This document shows positions 1 to 8,371 of a DNA stretch of 64,000 nt, piece by piece. The DNA comes from UBA11740 sp035606795 (GTDB lineage: Bacteria; Acidobacteriota; Blastocatellia; Pyrinomonadales; Pyrinomonadaceae). The translations under genes and the position numbers were made by a program. The stretch covers positions 1 to 64,000 of the forward strand of contig DATNEI010000219.1 of the NCBI GenBank assembly GCA_035606795.1, read 5' to 3'. How positions within the stretch are numbered: position 1 is the stretch's first letter; each line of letters begins with the position of its first letter. A model generated the notes under the pieces. The model did no database searches, had not been told where the DNA came from, and saw nothing but the letters and a program-made list of their open reading frames with translations.

Positions 1-321
1 GAACAGCAAACTCCAGCCGTAAACGAAACCAACAGCGGGATGCATCGCCTCGCGCAGATAGACGTATTGTCCCCCGGATTCGGTCACCTGCGACGACAGT
101 TCTGCGTAGATGAACGCGCCGGCCAGCGCAATCAGTCCGCCCACCGCCCACGCCCCGAGGATCAAGAACGGCGTGTGCACTTGTTGCGCGACAACGTAAG
201 GATTCGTGAAGATGCCCGCGCCGATAATGCCGCCCATCACGATCATCGTCGCGTCGAAGAGACCGAGGCGACGAGCTAGATGCGATTCACGAGGCTCGGG
301 ATTGAGTTTCGGATTCGGCAA
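1..321 (-). CDS. APC-family amino acid permease, N-terminal part (cut by window edge)
   Basis: Reading the minus strand from a TTG at 321 gives an open frame of 107 codons that runs off the window edge. It contains the motif GGIIGAGIF of the first membrane helix of APC-superfamily amino acid/polyamine permeases, followed by FTNPYVVAQ, a second hydrophobic segment around GAWAVGGLIALAGAFIYAEL and the SGGQYVYLREA stretch typical of the family. The protein should import amino acids across the inner membrane; the substrate cannot be told. The start is inferred: TTG preceded by GAGGGG with 4 bases of spacing. It would overlap the end of the upstream gene by 35 bases. No ATG is available before the first helix. 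Confidence 0.75.
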   Translation of the reverse strand, partial: MPNPKLNPEPRESHLARRLGLFDATMIVMGGIIGAGIFTNPYVVAQQVHTPFLILGAWAVGGLIALAGAFIYAELSSQVTESGGQYVYLREAMHPAVGFVYGWSLLF

Positions 322-877
322 GAAACCCCTCGGTGTCGTTGATGAATACGCTGAGCAATTCCCCAGTTTTGAGATTTTTGTTCTCGTGGCCGATGTCAGC
401 TCGAATCGCGTATAACAAACTTTCTACCGCGGCGGCCATCTCTGCTCCTCCTGCGGGTCCCGATCGGCGGAACAGCGCATATTTCCGCAATACATCGTCG
501 GAGCCCCACACCATAATTTTTTGCGCAAAGTCATTTACGGTCCTCGTCATTTCTTGGTCCGTTAGCTTTGGCTCGCCCAATTTCTCGGCCATAAGGAGAC
601 GGAAGATGAACTTAATGAAATCCTCGTAAACAGGGATCTTCTGTCGTCGCTGCTCTTGTTCAATTTCCTTTTGACGCTCAACTCGTTTCGACCACAGCAC
701 TGAAAAGACTGAAACTAACACGGTAGCCGTACCAGCCACGGTTGCGGCGGCAACCTGTGGTGAGACCAAAACGAACTCCTTGATGGCCAACCAAAGACCC
801 CCTGCGATAAAGAAAAACATAACGAGAAAGCCAATATTCTCCCCCGCCGATGGTTTCTTATTTGTTGGATTAGCCAT
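287..877 (-). CDS. Hypothetical membrane protein with two N-terminal helices
   Basis: A 196-residue protein I do not recognise. Residues about 15-33 and 39-60 are hydrophobic and look like two membrane helices; a highly charged helical stretch rich in Glu, Gln, Arg and Lys follows (about 66-80), and the rest is predicted soluble and helical. The length, basic/acidic linker and lack of catalytic motifs suggest a small membrane-anchored protein with a cytoplasmic domain. It begins 7 bases after the stop of the acyl-CoA dehydrogenase gene and its 3' end overlaps the permease start, so it is probably cotranscribed with both. No function is proposed. Confidence 0.7.
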   Translation of the reverse strand: MANPTNKKPSAGENIGFLVMFFFIAGGLWLAIKEFVLVSPQVAAATVAGTATVLVSVFSVLWSKRVERQKEIEQEQRRQKIPVYEDFIKFIFRLLMAEKLGEPKLTDQEMTRTVNDFAQKIMVWGSDDVLRKYALFRRSGPAGGAEMAAAVESLLYAIRADIGHENKNLKTGELLSVFINDTEGFLAESETQSRAS

Positions 878-884
878 TGGGCGC

Positions 885-2039
885 TCACTCTTTCAAGAGT
901 TGATTAGCGATGATCATCTTTTGAATTTCTGAAGTGCCTTCGTAAATTCGTAGCGCGCGCACGTCGCGATAAAGCCGCTCAACGACCGACCCGCGAACCA
1001 GACCGGTTCCACCGTGAATCTGTACAGCTTGATCAATTATCCTCGATGCGGCTTCGGTGGCGAAGAGTTTTGCTTCGCTTGCTTCGCGTGTCGAGCGTTC
1101 ATCGCCGGCATCTTTTAAATAGGCGGCGCGATATGCAAGCAGGCGCGCTGCGTCCAGTTCCGTCGCCATGTCGGCCAGCTTCTCCTGAATCAGCTGATGC
1201 TCAGCCAGTCGCTTGCCGAACTGTTGGCGCGACTTCGCGTGCGACAAACTCTCATCCAGCGCCCGCCGCGCCATGCCGCAAGCCGCCGCCCCGACGCTGG
1301 CGCGAAATAGATCAAGCGTTTGCAGCGCCAGTCGCAACCCGTCCCCAGGTTTGCCGATGATGTCTTCCGCCGAGACGCGGCAGTCTTTGAATTCCAATTC
1401 ACCGATCGGATGTGGCGCGATCATTTCGGTGCGTTCGGCCACGCGAAATCCGGCCATTCGCGCACTGACTATGAACGGCGATATCTCGGCGCGCCCGTCT
1501 GCGCGGGTACCGGTACGCGCAAACACCGTGTAAAAGTCGGCGACGCCGGCATTTGAAATAAAGCGCTTGCGGCCGTTGATGATGTACTTGTCGTCTTCGC
1601 GGCGCGCGTTCGTGGTTAGTGCGGCGATGTCTGAGCCTGCGTCAGGTTCCGTCAAAGCAAACGCAGCGATCGCTTGTCCGGTGCGCGCCCGATCCAGCCA
1701 AAAGTCGCGCACGTGTTCAGTCGCGGCCAGACTAATGGCATAGGTCCCGAGTCCCTGCATCACAAACGCGAGGTCCGCGAGCGCGGATGAGTAAGACAAG
1801 GTCTCGCGAATTATGCAGAACGCCCGCAAATCAAAACGTTCCCCGGGCGTCGCCACGGCATATCGCAACAGACCGTTTTCAGCCAGCAGGCGAACATATG
1901 AGCGCAGCGCCTCGTCGGCATTGGGCTCGTCGTTACTTGCGCGTGGTTCCACTTCCCGTGCCGCAAATCCAGCGATCGATTGCGTGAGCGAGCGGTGATT
2001 GGCCGTGAAGAATGGAGTTGTTTCGATGAATGAATCCAT
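885..2039 (-). CDS. Acyl-CoA dehydrogenase
   Basis: A 384-residue protein with the full three-part acyl-CoA dehydrogenase fold: N-terminal helical domain, central beta domain with FALTEPDAGSD and GRKRFISNAG, and C-terminal helical domain with SRQQFGKRLAEHQ. The catalytic base is expected at Glu of IYEGTSEIQ near the C-terminus, the position used by short/medium-chain enzymes. It would oxidise a fatty or branched acyl-CoA to the 2-enoyl-CoA and pass electrons to ETF. An enoyl-CoA hydratase gene lies just upstream on the same strand, so the two can catalyse consecutive beta-oxidation-type steps. The chain specificity cannot be read from sequence. Confidence 0.95.
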   Translation of the reverse strand: MDSFIETTPFFTANHRSLTQSIAGFAAREVEPRASNDEPNADEALRSYVRLLAENGLLRYAVATPGERFDLRAFCIIRETLSYSSALADLAFVMQGLGTYAISLAATEHVRDFWLDRARTGQAIAAFALTEPDAGSDIAALTTNARREDDKYIINGRKRFISNAGVADFYTVFARTGTRADGRAEISPFIVSARMAGFRVAERTEMIAPHPIGELEFKDCRVSAEDIIGKPGDGLRLALQTLDLFRASVGAAACGMARRALDESLSHAKSRQQFGKRLAEHQLIQEKLADMATELDAARLLAYRAAYLKDAGDERSTREASEAKLFATEAASRIIDQAVQIHGGTGLVRGSVVERLYRDVRALRIYEGTSEIQKMIIANQLLKE

Positions 2040-2111
2040 GAAGAGCGGTAAATGGTAAATCGTAAATAGTGAATAGAAGAATTGCTTTCTCTATTTACGA
2101 TTCACGATTCA
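2040..2111. repeat. Short inverted repeat between the hydratase and dehydrogenase genes
   Basis: The gap is filled by AT-rich words of the type GTAAATAGTGAAT on one side and their complements (ATTTACGATTCAC) on the other, around a short loop near 2076-2092. The element could fold into a hairpin in mRNA and abuts the stop of the enoyl-CoA hydratase gene at 2112. The composition is clearly lower in GC than the flanking genes. Confidence 0.65.
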
Positions 2112-2909
2112 CTATTTACTAAACTTAGCTGGTCGCTTCTCCAGAAACGCCGCATGCGCTTCCTTGAAATCCGGTGTCTGCATGCAGAGCGCCTGCGCCA
2201 CGGCTTCCGCTTCCAAAGCTGATTCGAAGCCCATGTGCATTTCGCGATTCAGCATCTCTTTGGTCTTCGCAATTCCCAGCGATGGTCCATGCGCCAGCTT
2301 CTCAGCGAATTCGCGGGTCGCAACTTCAAGCTGATCTGGCGGCACTACACGATTGTAAAGCCCGATCGCTGCAGCTTCCGCGGCTTCCACAAAATCTCCG
2401 GTCATTAACAGCTCAGTCGCTTTCGCCAGGCCGACGACGCGCGGCAACAAATAGGTTGCGCCCATGTCCGTTCCTGCCAGGCCGACCTTGACGAAGATGA
2501 AGGCAATCTTTGCTGCGTCCGCCGCGATGCGAATGTCCGAAGCCAGGGCGATGCAAGCGCCGGCGCCGGCGACAGTGCCATTCAGCGACGCGATGATCGG
2601 TTTCGGCAGCGCGCGCATGTTGTGAATCAGCGCGCACGTCAGGCGAGTGAATTCAAGCAATCCTTCGGCGTCGCGCCCCTGCAGCTCGCCGATGATGTCG
2701 CGCACATCGCCGCCGGAGCAGAAAGCCCGACCCGCGCCTGTGATAATCACGACGCGCACGTCTTCTTCGTCGCGCAGTTGCGCGATGAAGTCAGTCAATT
2801 CGTGATAGACCTCGAAGGTGATGGCATTCAGCCGCTCGGGACGATTCAAAGTGATCGTGCCGATGCCATCGCGCTGGTCGTAAAGAAATGATTTCGGTGA
2901 ATTCATCAA
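2112..2909 (-). CDS. Enoyl-CoA hydratase/isomerase family protein
   Basis: A 265-residue crotonase-superfamily protein of typical length. Visible signatures are LNRPERLNAITF, the oxyanion-hole segment GAGRAFCSGGDVRD, and PIIASLNGTVAGAGACIAL, which shapes the active site. The position of the second catalytic acid falls in AGTDMGATYLLPR, where Asp replaces the usual Glu/Asp-Gly pattern, so the exact reaction (hydration, isomerisation or other) is open. The start overlaps the stop of the upstream YcxB-like gene by 4 bases (ATGA type), showing translational coupling. With the adjacent dehydrogenase it suggests a small acyl-CoA catabolic unit. Confidence 0.93.
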   Translation of the reverse strand: MMNSPKSFLYDQRDGIGTITLNRPERLNAITFEVYHELTDFIAQLRDEEDVRVVIITGAGRAFCSGGDVRDIIGELQGRDAEGLLEFTRLTCALIHNMRALPKPIIASLNGTVAGAGACIALASDIRIAADAAKIAFIFVKVGLAGTDMGATYLLPRVVGLAKATELLMTGDFVEAAEAAAIGLYNRVVPPDQLEVATREFAEKLAHGPSLGIAKTKEMLNREMHMGFESALEAEAVAQALCMQTPDFKEAHAAFLEKRPAKFSK

Positions 2910-3403
2910 ATATTCCTGTCCAATAATTCCCTAAACCGAGATTCATCGTCGGCGTTGGCAAAAGCACGTTTGGGCACTACCGTCAGAATTGCACCGCCAT
3001 CTGACAAAAGGAAGAAGGCTTTGGTTTCAAGCGCTTCCTTGTAGACTCGCCAGGTCACCTTCGATTCTATTTCTTTTGTATAAAATTCGACGCCATTATC
3101 TGAAAAACGGAGAAGATACTCGCCACGGAATCGAGGATCAGTGCGAAAGCGTTGCTTCGGGAGAAGAATCGAAGACGAGATCAACAAACCGAAAAGCAGC
3201 GCGCCGGTGCCGATGAACGATATGGTCAAAGCAATATCTCTACCAGAGATCAAAAAATAGACTCCTACTACCACTAAACCAGTGGCCATGCTCAGCATAA
3301 AGAAGGCTCGCTTCTTAGCGAGGAAGTATTTCCGGTAGGCTGTCAGGTATTCCGCCTCGGTGTACCTGAAGCGAAGCTCGATTACATCTTCCATCGCACT
3401 CAC
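2906..3403 (-). CDS. YcxB-like membrane protein
   Basis: A 165-residue protein resembling the YcxB-like family: a short N-terminal segment (RYTEAEYLTAYRKYF), two adjacent membrane helices at about 34-52 and 58-78, and a C-terminal soluble part with the pattern FSDNGVEFYTKEIESKVTW and FLLSDGGAILTVVPKRAF. The biochemical role of the family is unknown. Both ends overlap neighbours by 4 bases (RidA-like gene upstream, hydratase downstream), so it is translated from the same message as both. Confidence 0.8.
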   Translation of the reverse strand: MSAMEDVIELRFRYTEAEYLTAYRKYFLAKKRAFFMLSMATGLVVVGVYFLISGRDIALTISFIGTGALLFGLLISSSILLPKQRFRTDPRFRGEYLLRFSDNGVEFYTKEIESKVTWRVYKEALETKAFFLLSDGGAILTVVPKRAFANADDESRFRELLDRNI

Positions 3404-3798
3404 GGCAGTACCGCAATGCCTTCAATCTCGATCTTCGCCCGATCCTCCAGCAGGCTCTTCACTTCCACCAGCACCATTGCGGGAAAATGTTTGCCCATGC
3501 GCGCGCGATAGCGTTCGCCAATCTCTTTCATCTTTGATCGATATTCGTCTTTGTCGGTGACGTACAGAATCAGTCGGGCGATCTGATTCGCAGTTCCCCC
3601 GGCTTCGTTGACGACAGCGATGACGTTCGCCAGGGCGAGATCAAATTGGTCGACCAGATCATCACTGACGATCTTTTGATTCTGGTCCCAGCCGATCTGT
3701 CCGGCGATAAAGAGCAAGCGCCCGCCGTCGGCGAGCACGCCATTGGAATAGCCGCGCGGCGCGCCCAGAGATTCCGGATTGATCATACGTACGCTCAT
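3400..3798 (-). CDS. RidA-like (YjgF/YER057c/UK114) protein lacking the catalytic arginine
   Basis: A 132-residue protein of the Rid family, recognisable from GRLLFIAGQIGWDQ, NVIAVVNEAGG, ARLILYVTD and the C-terminal KIEIEGIAV. Canonical RidA enzymes hydrolyse reactive enamine/imine intermediates using an Arg in the motif FPARS-VEV; here the equivalent reads FPAMVLVEV, with Met in place of Arg. The protein therefore probably belongs to one of the non-archetypal Rid groups and need not have enamine deaminase activity. It lies in an operon with 4-base overlaps on both sides. Confidence 0.88.
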   Translation of the reverse strand: MSVRMINPESLGAPRGYSNGVLADGGRLLFIAGQIGWDQNQKIVSDDLVDQFDLALANVIAVVNEAGGTANQIARLILYVTDKDEYRSKMKEIGERYRARMGKHFPAMVLVEVKSLLEDRAKIEIEGIAVLP

Positions 3799-5225
3799 CT
3801 CGCTTCAGCCTTTGCGGCAATGCCAACGTCCTTCCGATAGCGCGACCGTCCCAGGCGTTGGATTACGGTATTAATGCTCGTAACTTCATAGAGACATTCA
3901 TCCGAGAGCCGGCCCAGGACCGCTGCCTTTACTTCGAGCAGCAGCGGGATGTCGTCGACCGTAGCGGCGGCAAGCAGTTCGCTCACATTCACAGGGACTT
4001 CTGACGAGGCCAGCTTCATGTGATGGGTTTTCTTCCAGTCCCCGGCTGCTCTTAAAAGTGCTTCGTGCGTCATGGCCTTTTGATTTTTCGGCAACTCAAA
4101 CCGGCTGGCCTCGCGCTGATGGCGAACGGTTTCGATGGTCGCAACCTTGTCCTGCGGCGACTTTCGCGAATACTCGGCGAGCGTCAATTTATATTCCTTA
4201 AGTTCGGACTGCAGGTAGTCCTCGACTTGAGCTTTGTCCTCGGCGCCGGCACGTTGCAAATATTTGATTAGAGCATCCAGCGACTGCGAGGTCAGCAGGT
4301 GCGTGAGCCCGGCAAACACTTCATGCCTGACCTTTGTGTCAGTCGAGTCGAGCAACGGAATCATTTCGGGGACGGCCCGCAAGTCCTCGAATTCGTAGAG
4401 CGCGTCCGCAAAATAAAAAACGGCGTCCGCATCTTTCGAGTGCAGACCAGCAATCAGAAAATCGTAGTCCTGGGGATCGCCGAATTGGCCGAGTGCGTGA
4501 ATCGCAATTCCACGAGTTTGCCCTTCGGCCGTTCGCGCTACTTGTCGAATCAATGGTAGTGCCTCGATCGATTGGGCCTCAGCCAGCAGAAAAATCGCGG
4601 ACTGAATTTCTTCCGGCGAATGCGAGTTCTTCAAAACAGCCAACAGTTCCGGGATGCCTTTTGGCCCATACGAGCCCCAAATAAATTCTTCCGTGAGCGG
4701 CCACTTGACCTCGAGTGCGTGCAGCACAACGTAGATGCCGAACTTCTGGTCGCCCAGTACCACGCGTAACATCGGAAGCGCGCGTGGATCTTGCATCATC
4801 GCCGCCTCGAACGACGGGTAAAAAACATAATTCGACTGCACATCGAGTTTAGTCGCGCGCCAAACGGATGCGATTGTTTCGGCTTCATCCAGGTGGCCTA
4901 ACGTCCACAACAGTGCCGCGAGATTTAGTTTGGCATAATCGGACTGACCAGGTTTGAGCAGCTCTGCCTTTAACCGAGCCTTTCCCGGTGCACCTGCATT
5001 GTGGACGGTTTCCCAGGCCTGTTGGATTTTCTTGGCGACGGCCTCCTGGTCTTGCTCCTTCACCTTTGCCGGATCGATCTGCTGAAGGAACGCGATAGCC
5101 TTTTCGACCTCCGTGTCTGCAGTAGTTTGCGCGTCCGCGCACGTGCTCAGGAAAAGCAGCAAGCCGGCTAAGTAAGCGAATCTTGCGACCCAGTAGCAGG
5201 CGATGCGGCTAACGATCGTGTTCAT
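3795..5225 (-). CDS. Secreted HEAT-repeat protein
   Basis: A 476-residue protein with an N-terminal export signal (hydrophobic core about residues 14-29, followed by CADAQ; the Cys could be a lipidation site, but the lipobox is imperfect). The middle, about residues 140-330, shows helical HEAT/PBS-lyase-like repeats such as GIAIHALGQFGDPQDY and VRHEVFAGLTHLL. Such repeats form curved scaffolds for protein binding. No catalytic residues were seen. It overlaps the VOC gene upstream and the RidA-like gene downstream by 4 bases each. Its presence among cytoplasmic metabolic genes is unexplained. Confidence 0.8.
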   Translation of the reverse strand: MNTIVSRIACYWVARFAYLAGLLLFLSTCADAQTTADTEVEKAIAFLQQIDPAKVKEQDQEAVAKKIQQAWETVHNAGAPGKARLKAELLKPGQSDYAKLNLAALLWTLGHLDEAETIASVWRATKLDVQSNYVFYPSFEAAMMQDPRALPMLRVVLGDQKFGIYVVLHALEVKWPLTEEFIWGSYGPKGIPELLAVLKNSHSPEEIQSAIFLLAEAQSIEALPLIRQVARTAEGQTRGIAIHALGQFGDPQDYDFLIAGLHSKDADAVFYFADALYEFEDLRAVPEMIPLLDSTDTKVRHEVFAGLTHLLTSQSLDALIKYLQRAGAEDKAQVEDYLQSELKEYKLTLAEYSRKSPQDKVATIETVRHQREASRFELPKNQKAMTHEALLRAAGDWKKTHHMKLASSEVPVNVSELLAAATVDDIPLLLEVKAAVLGRLSDECLYEVTSINTVIQRLGRSRYRKDVGIAAKAEAR

Positions 5226-5584
5226 TTCTGTTGAGCGATCTCCAGTTGGTTGCCGCCGGGGTCGCGCACATAGAATCGCGGCGCGTGCGGATGCGGTTGC
5301 GGATCAGCGATGATGTCGACGCCCGCCTGACGAAATTTCGCTTCAGCCTCAGCCAAATCGGAAACAGTGAAGCAGACGTGACGCGAACTCAACTCAGTAG
5401 CGTCTTCCTCGGCAATCGATAAATGTAATTGCGTCTCGCCGATTTGATACCAGGCGCCGCTTTGCCGAGAGGTCGGCGGTTTCGGAATGTTCTGCAAACC
5501 CAGCACCGATCCATAAAACTCCTTGGCCGCCTTCTCGAGTTCCGGCCTTACCGTCACGTTTACATGGTGAAGAGATGTGACCAT
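5222..5584 (-). CDS. VOC (glyoxalase/bleomycin resistance) family protein
   Basis: A 120-residue single-chain vicinal-oxygen-chelate protein with two beta-alpha-beta-beta-beta modules. Likely metal ligands are His of SLHHVNV, His of LHLSI, His of SRHVCF and Glu of NQLEIAQ. The fold serves glyoxalases, dioxygenases and drug-binding proteins, and the substrate is not evident. The ATG at 5584 is preferred over a TTG two codons upstream because homologues begin close to the first beta strand. This is the first gene of the coupled minus-strand run that extends to the window edge. Confidence 0.87.
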   Translation of the reverse strand: MVTSLHHVNVTVRPELEKAAKEFYGSVLGLQNIPKPPTSRQSGAWYQIGETQLHLSIAEEDATELSSRHVCFTVSDLAEAEAKFRQAGVDIIADPQPHPHAPRFYVRDPGGNQLEIAQQK

Positions 5585-5587
5585 TAG

Positions 5588-5745
5588 CAAAGTCCCGTAG
5601 GGACGAGATATGTATAGATACGAATTCTATTTTCTTTCCGAGCCCCGTCGGGGCGATATGCTGCTCCTAAAGGAGCAGAAGAAAAATAAACGCTGGGGTT
5701 CTATAAACATTTGGCTCCTACGGAGCTGAGCAAGCAAGTTGAAGA
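5588..5745. repeat. Intergenic palindromic repeats of the GCTCCTAAAGGAGC family
   Basis: The gap contains short palindromes such as GTCCCGTAGGGAC, GCCCCGTCGGGGC, GCTCCTAAAGGAGC and GCTCCTACGGAGC joined by TATAGATA / CTATAAACATTTGG-like words. The same word set recurs around 45.1 and 53.4 kb, so this is a dispersed family. No reading frame or promoter was recognised. Confidence 0.75.
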
Positions 5746-6369
5746 TCATTTTCCGGTCGCGCGGTTTTTCGCCGCGAAGTCCATTACTGCATTCAACTGA
5801 CTTTGCTCTGATGATGCCTCACCGGAAGCGATCTTTTCTTTCAAATATGTATTGAACTCAGTCGATCTATTTTTCGGCACGCTCAGCGATTGCCAATCAC
5901 CGGCTTTGAAGTGTTTGGCCAGATAGACAATCTGACCGACGTGATTTGCGTAATGCGCAACCTGCCGGGTGATGGCCTGAATCACCGTGTGCTCCTGCCC
6001 CCGAATCGTTACGGTGCGCAGCAGGTCGTCCGCGGTCAGCGGTTCGATAGCGGCGAACGTGCACGCCCACCCCTTTTCCCAGTAGGCGAGCATTTCTGCT
6101 TTCGTCGTCTCTGGCAGCATCACGAATTCCATATCGCGATTGCGTTCCGGCTTTTCGCCATCCGTAGTGAGAAAGTCAGTCCAGCGCGACAGCATATTGC
6201 CGGCGATGTGTTTGATAATGATCGCAATGCTGTTCGACTCTTCGTCGATGGTGCGAAAGAAATCTGCGTCGTTGATTTGCGCAAACGCGCGCTCGCCCAG
6301 CTGTTTGTATTCGCGAAACGTGTTTAGCGCGTCTTCGAGATAATGTTGACCGATTGATTCAGTGTTCAT
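5746..6369 (-). CDS. DUF1572/DinB-like protein
   Basis: A 207-residue protein matching the DUF1572 branch of the DinB/YfiT-like four-helix fold. Diagnostic segments are SIAIIIKHIAGNMLSRW in the first half and RQVAHYANHVGQIVYLAKH in the second; the histidines in these are the likely metal ligands of the fold. Known superfamily members are metal-dependent thiol transferases or hydrolases, but the DUF1572 group has no assigned reaction. It stands alone between repeat-filled gaps. Confidence 0.85.
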   Translation of the reverse strand: MNTESIGQHYLEDALNTFREYKQLGERAFAQINDADFFRTIDEESNSIAIIIKHIAGNMLSRWTDFLTTDGEKPERNRDMEFVMLPETTKAEMLAYWEKGWACTFAAIEPLTADDLLRTVTIRGQEHTVIQAITRQVAHYANHVGQIVYLAKHFKAGDWQSLSVPKNRSTEFNTYLKEKIASGEASSEQSQLNAVMDFAAKNRATGK

Positions 6370-6687
6370 GATTGTTTTGTGATGGACGTCAAGTTTTCAG
6401 CGTGCGAAGCACGCGACAGCGTAAAGCCTGGGGCGCGAGCCCCAGGGCAACGATGGAAACGAGAGATCCAGCCCGCGGGGCGGGCGCCAGCCGGCGTTAC
6501 AGAACCGCGAGCGGTAGCGAGCGGGACAATAACTCGACGTACGCACCTTTTTTCGCGGTTGGAATTGTCTTTTCAAAGTTGTCCCTTTAAACCCGCTCGT
6601 TACCACTCGCGGTTGCTGTAACTCTGTCGCTCGCTTCGCGAGCTCGGTTAAGTTTTCTTTCTGCGCCCCTGGGGCTTACGCCCCAGG
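6370..6687. repeat. Composite nested inverted repeats between DUF1572 gene and hisS
   Basis: There is no gene in this 306-base gap. It is a nest of palindromes: GCCTGGGGCGCGAGCCCCAGG on the left (6427-6447) answers CCTGGGGCTTACGCCCCAGG on the right (6668-6687), and inside lies a GTTACAGAACC...GGTTGCTGTAAC element (6496-6622) of the same family as those at 33.0, 58.5 and 60.7 kb. The right palindrome contains the stop codon of hisS in its loop. Confidence 0.8.
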
Positions 6688-8118
6688 CTTTATGCCGCCG
6701 CCAGCTTCGCCGGCTTTTCTTTCGTTCAGCCATGCGAATAATTTTTCCTTCGCCGTTGGCTCAAAACTGAAACGTAACTGTTCCTCTCGTTCCATATCTC
6801 GGATTGCAACCTCATGCTTAATACGTTCGTCTTCACCAACGATGGCCACATACGGAATACGGCGAGCGTTTGCGTACTTGATTTGATTACCGATTTTGTC
6901 CGCTTGCGGATATAACTCCACGCGCAGACCTCTACTTCTTAATTCATTCGCCAAGGCAATCGATTCGTTGACTGACTCTTCGTTCCAAATCGTAACCATG
7001 ACATCGGCAGGCGATGAGACGAGTGCCGGCGGAAACATCTCGCGCTCGCTCATCACGACGATAATTCTTTCCAGACCGAGTGAGAACCCGCATGCGGCCA
7101 CATCTTTGCCGAGAAACATTCCGACCAGATTGTCATAACGACCGCCGCCGCCGAGCGAACCCGCGAGATCAGCAACGTTGATTTCAATGATCGCGCCCGT
7201 GTAATAAGCGAGGCCACGCGCCAGCGTCGGATCGAGTTTGATTCGTGCGGCGACGTCGCTTGCTTTTGAGAACTGAAGAATCTGCCGCAGATCGTCAACG
7301 CCGCTAGCGCCTGATTCATGCGCCCCGACAAATTCAACCAGACGCCCGAGAACATCTGCGTTATAAGCCGCGCGCGCAGTTCCGGCGTCGACCAAGTCAA
7401 CTAAATACAGAGCATGTTGCGCGCCGGCGAGGCCTTCAAAAAATCGCATGAGCCTCACGGCGGATTCGTCCACGATGCCGCGGTCGCGTAGTTCACGGGC
7501 GACGCCTTCCGGTCCGACTTTGTCCATTTTGTCGAGCGCCATTAGCGCGTCACCATGTTTTTCCGGTGCGACGCCGGCTTGATCGAGAATTCCAGTCAGC
7601 ACCTGCCGATGATTAAGACGAATGGTGAAGTCCTTGAAGCCCAGCGCTACCAACGCGTCGCTGGCGGCGGCGATCAATTCAGCCTCCACCACCATCGATT
7701 GCGACCCAAGCACATCGACGTCGCATTGGTAAAACTCGCGAAAGCGGCCGCGCGCGGGCCGATCGGCGCGCCACACGGGTTGAATTTGATAACGCTTGAA
7801 GAATTTCGGCAGCTCGTTTTGATATTGCGCCACGACGCGCGCGAGGGGCACCGTCAGATCGTAACGCAGCGCCAAATCGGCTGCACCTGTCTTTTCGTGC
7901 TCGCCCCGTTTCAGAATCTTAAAGATGAGTTGATTGCCTTCTTCACCGTACTTGCCCATCAGCGTTTCGATATTTTCGACCGCAGGTGTTTCCAAAGGCT
8001 CGAATCCGTAACGTTCGTAAACCTGCTTGATGACACTGATTACGTATTCGCGTTTGCGCACGTCAGCGGGCAAAAAATCGCGCATGCCGCGCGCAGGCTG
8101 CGTCTTTGGTGAAGGCAT
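6676..8118 (-). CDS. hisS: Histidyl-tRNA synthetase
   Basis: A 480-residue class II aminoacyl-tRNA synthetase that attaches histidine to tRNA-His. Visible signatures: RGMRDFLP at the N-terminus, motif 1-2 regions ALRYDLTVPLARVVA and PVWRADRPARGRFREFYQCD, the histidine-specific LARGLAYYTG, and motif 3 GGGGRYDNLVG with GFSLGLERI. A C-terminal anticodon-binding domain follows (RGLRVELY, YVAIVGEDE). It is longer than the common 420-430 residues. The last residues (IKPGA) and the TAA stop are encoded by a palindromic repeat that lies across the 3' end, so the tail is repeat-derived. An AT-rich TATTAT word sits just upstream of the ATG, but no convincing -35 was found. Confidence 0.97.
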   Translation of the reverse strand: MPSPKTQPARGMRDFLPADVRKREYVISVIKQVYERYGFEPLETPAVENIETLMGKYGEEGNQLIFKILKRGEHEKTGAADLALRYDLTVPLARVVAQYQNELPKFFKRYQIQPVWRADRPARGRFREFYQCDVDVLGSQSMVVEAELIAAASDALVALGFKDFTIRLNHRQVLTGILDQAGVAPEKHGDALMALDKMDKVGPEGVARELRDRGIVDESAVRLMRFFEGLAGAQHALYLVDLVDAGTARAAYNADVLGRLVEFVGAHESGASGVDDLRQILQFSKASDVAARIKLDPTLARGLAYYTGAIIEINVADLAGSLGGGGRYDNLVGMFLGKDVAACGFSLGLERIIVVMSEREMFPPALVSSPADVMVTIWNEESVNESIALANELRSRGLRVELYPQADKIGNQIKYANARRIPYVAIVGEDERIKHEVAIRDMEREEQLRFSFEPTAKEKLFAWLNERKAGEAGGGIKPGA

Positions 8119-8142
8119 TAGCGCGCAATAATAGCAGAAACT

Positions 8143-8248
8143 ATCCGCAGATTACGCAGATTCCACAGATTAAGAAAACAGACTAAACCGCAGCGATCTG
8201 TTGGTCCTTGTTCCTGTCTAATCTGTGTCATCTGCGTAATCTGCGGAT
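8143..8248. repeat. Inverted repeat of the ATCCGCAGATTACGCAGATT family
   Basis: Left arm 8143-8172 and right arm 8219-8248 are near-perfect complements beginning ATCCGCAGATTACGCAG and ending CTGCGTAATCTGCGGAT, with a central region of about 46 bases. Two further copies occur at 19674-19772 and 57894-57989. It lies between the divergent hisS and peptidase genes. Confidence 0.85.
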
Positions 8249-8260
8249 GAGCATCTGTTC

Positions 8261-8289
8261 TTGAATCTTTGTAACTTTCCGAGTATAAG
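8261..8289 (+). promoter_or_regulatory. Candidate sigma70-type promoter for the M28 peptidase gene
   Basis: TTGAAT at 8261-8266 and TATAAG at 8284-8289 are separated by exactly 17 bases, close to the housekeeping consensus. They lie about 80 bases upstream of the peptidase ATG, leaving a plausible leader with the RBS AAAGGAG. Found by eye only. Confidence 0.5.
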
Positions 8290-8371
8290 CAACGTCATTC
8301 CCGGAAACGCCGTTTGCTGTTGCAATCCAGGCGGGGTTCAGTCCAATCCAGAATTTCAAAGGAGTTCACCG

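Noticed and set aside
8261..8371. TTG-initiated upstream start of the M28 peptidase
   Set aside because: It would place 37 residues before a clear signal peptide and uses the -35 hexamer as a start codon.
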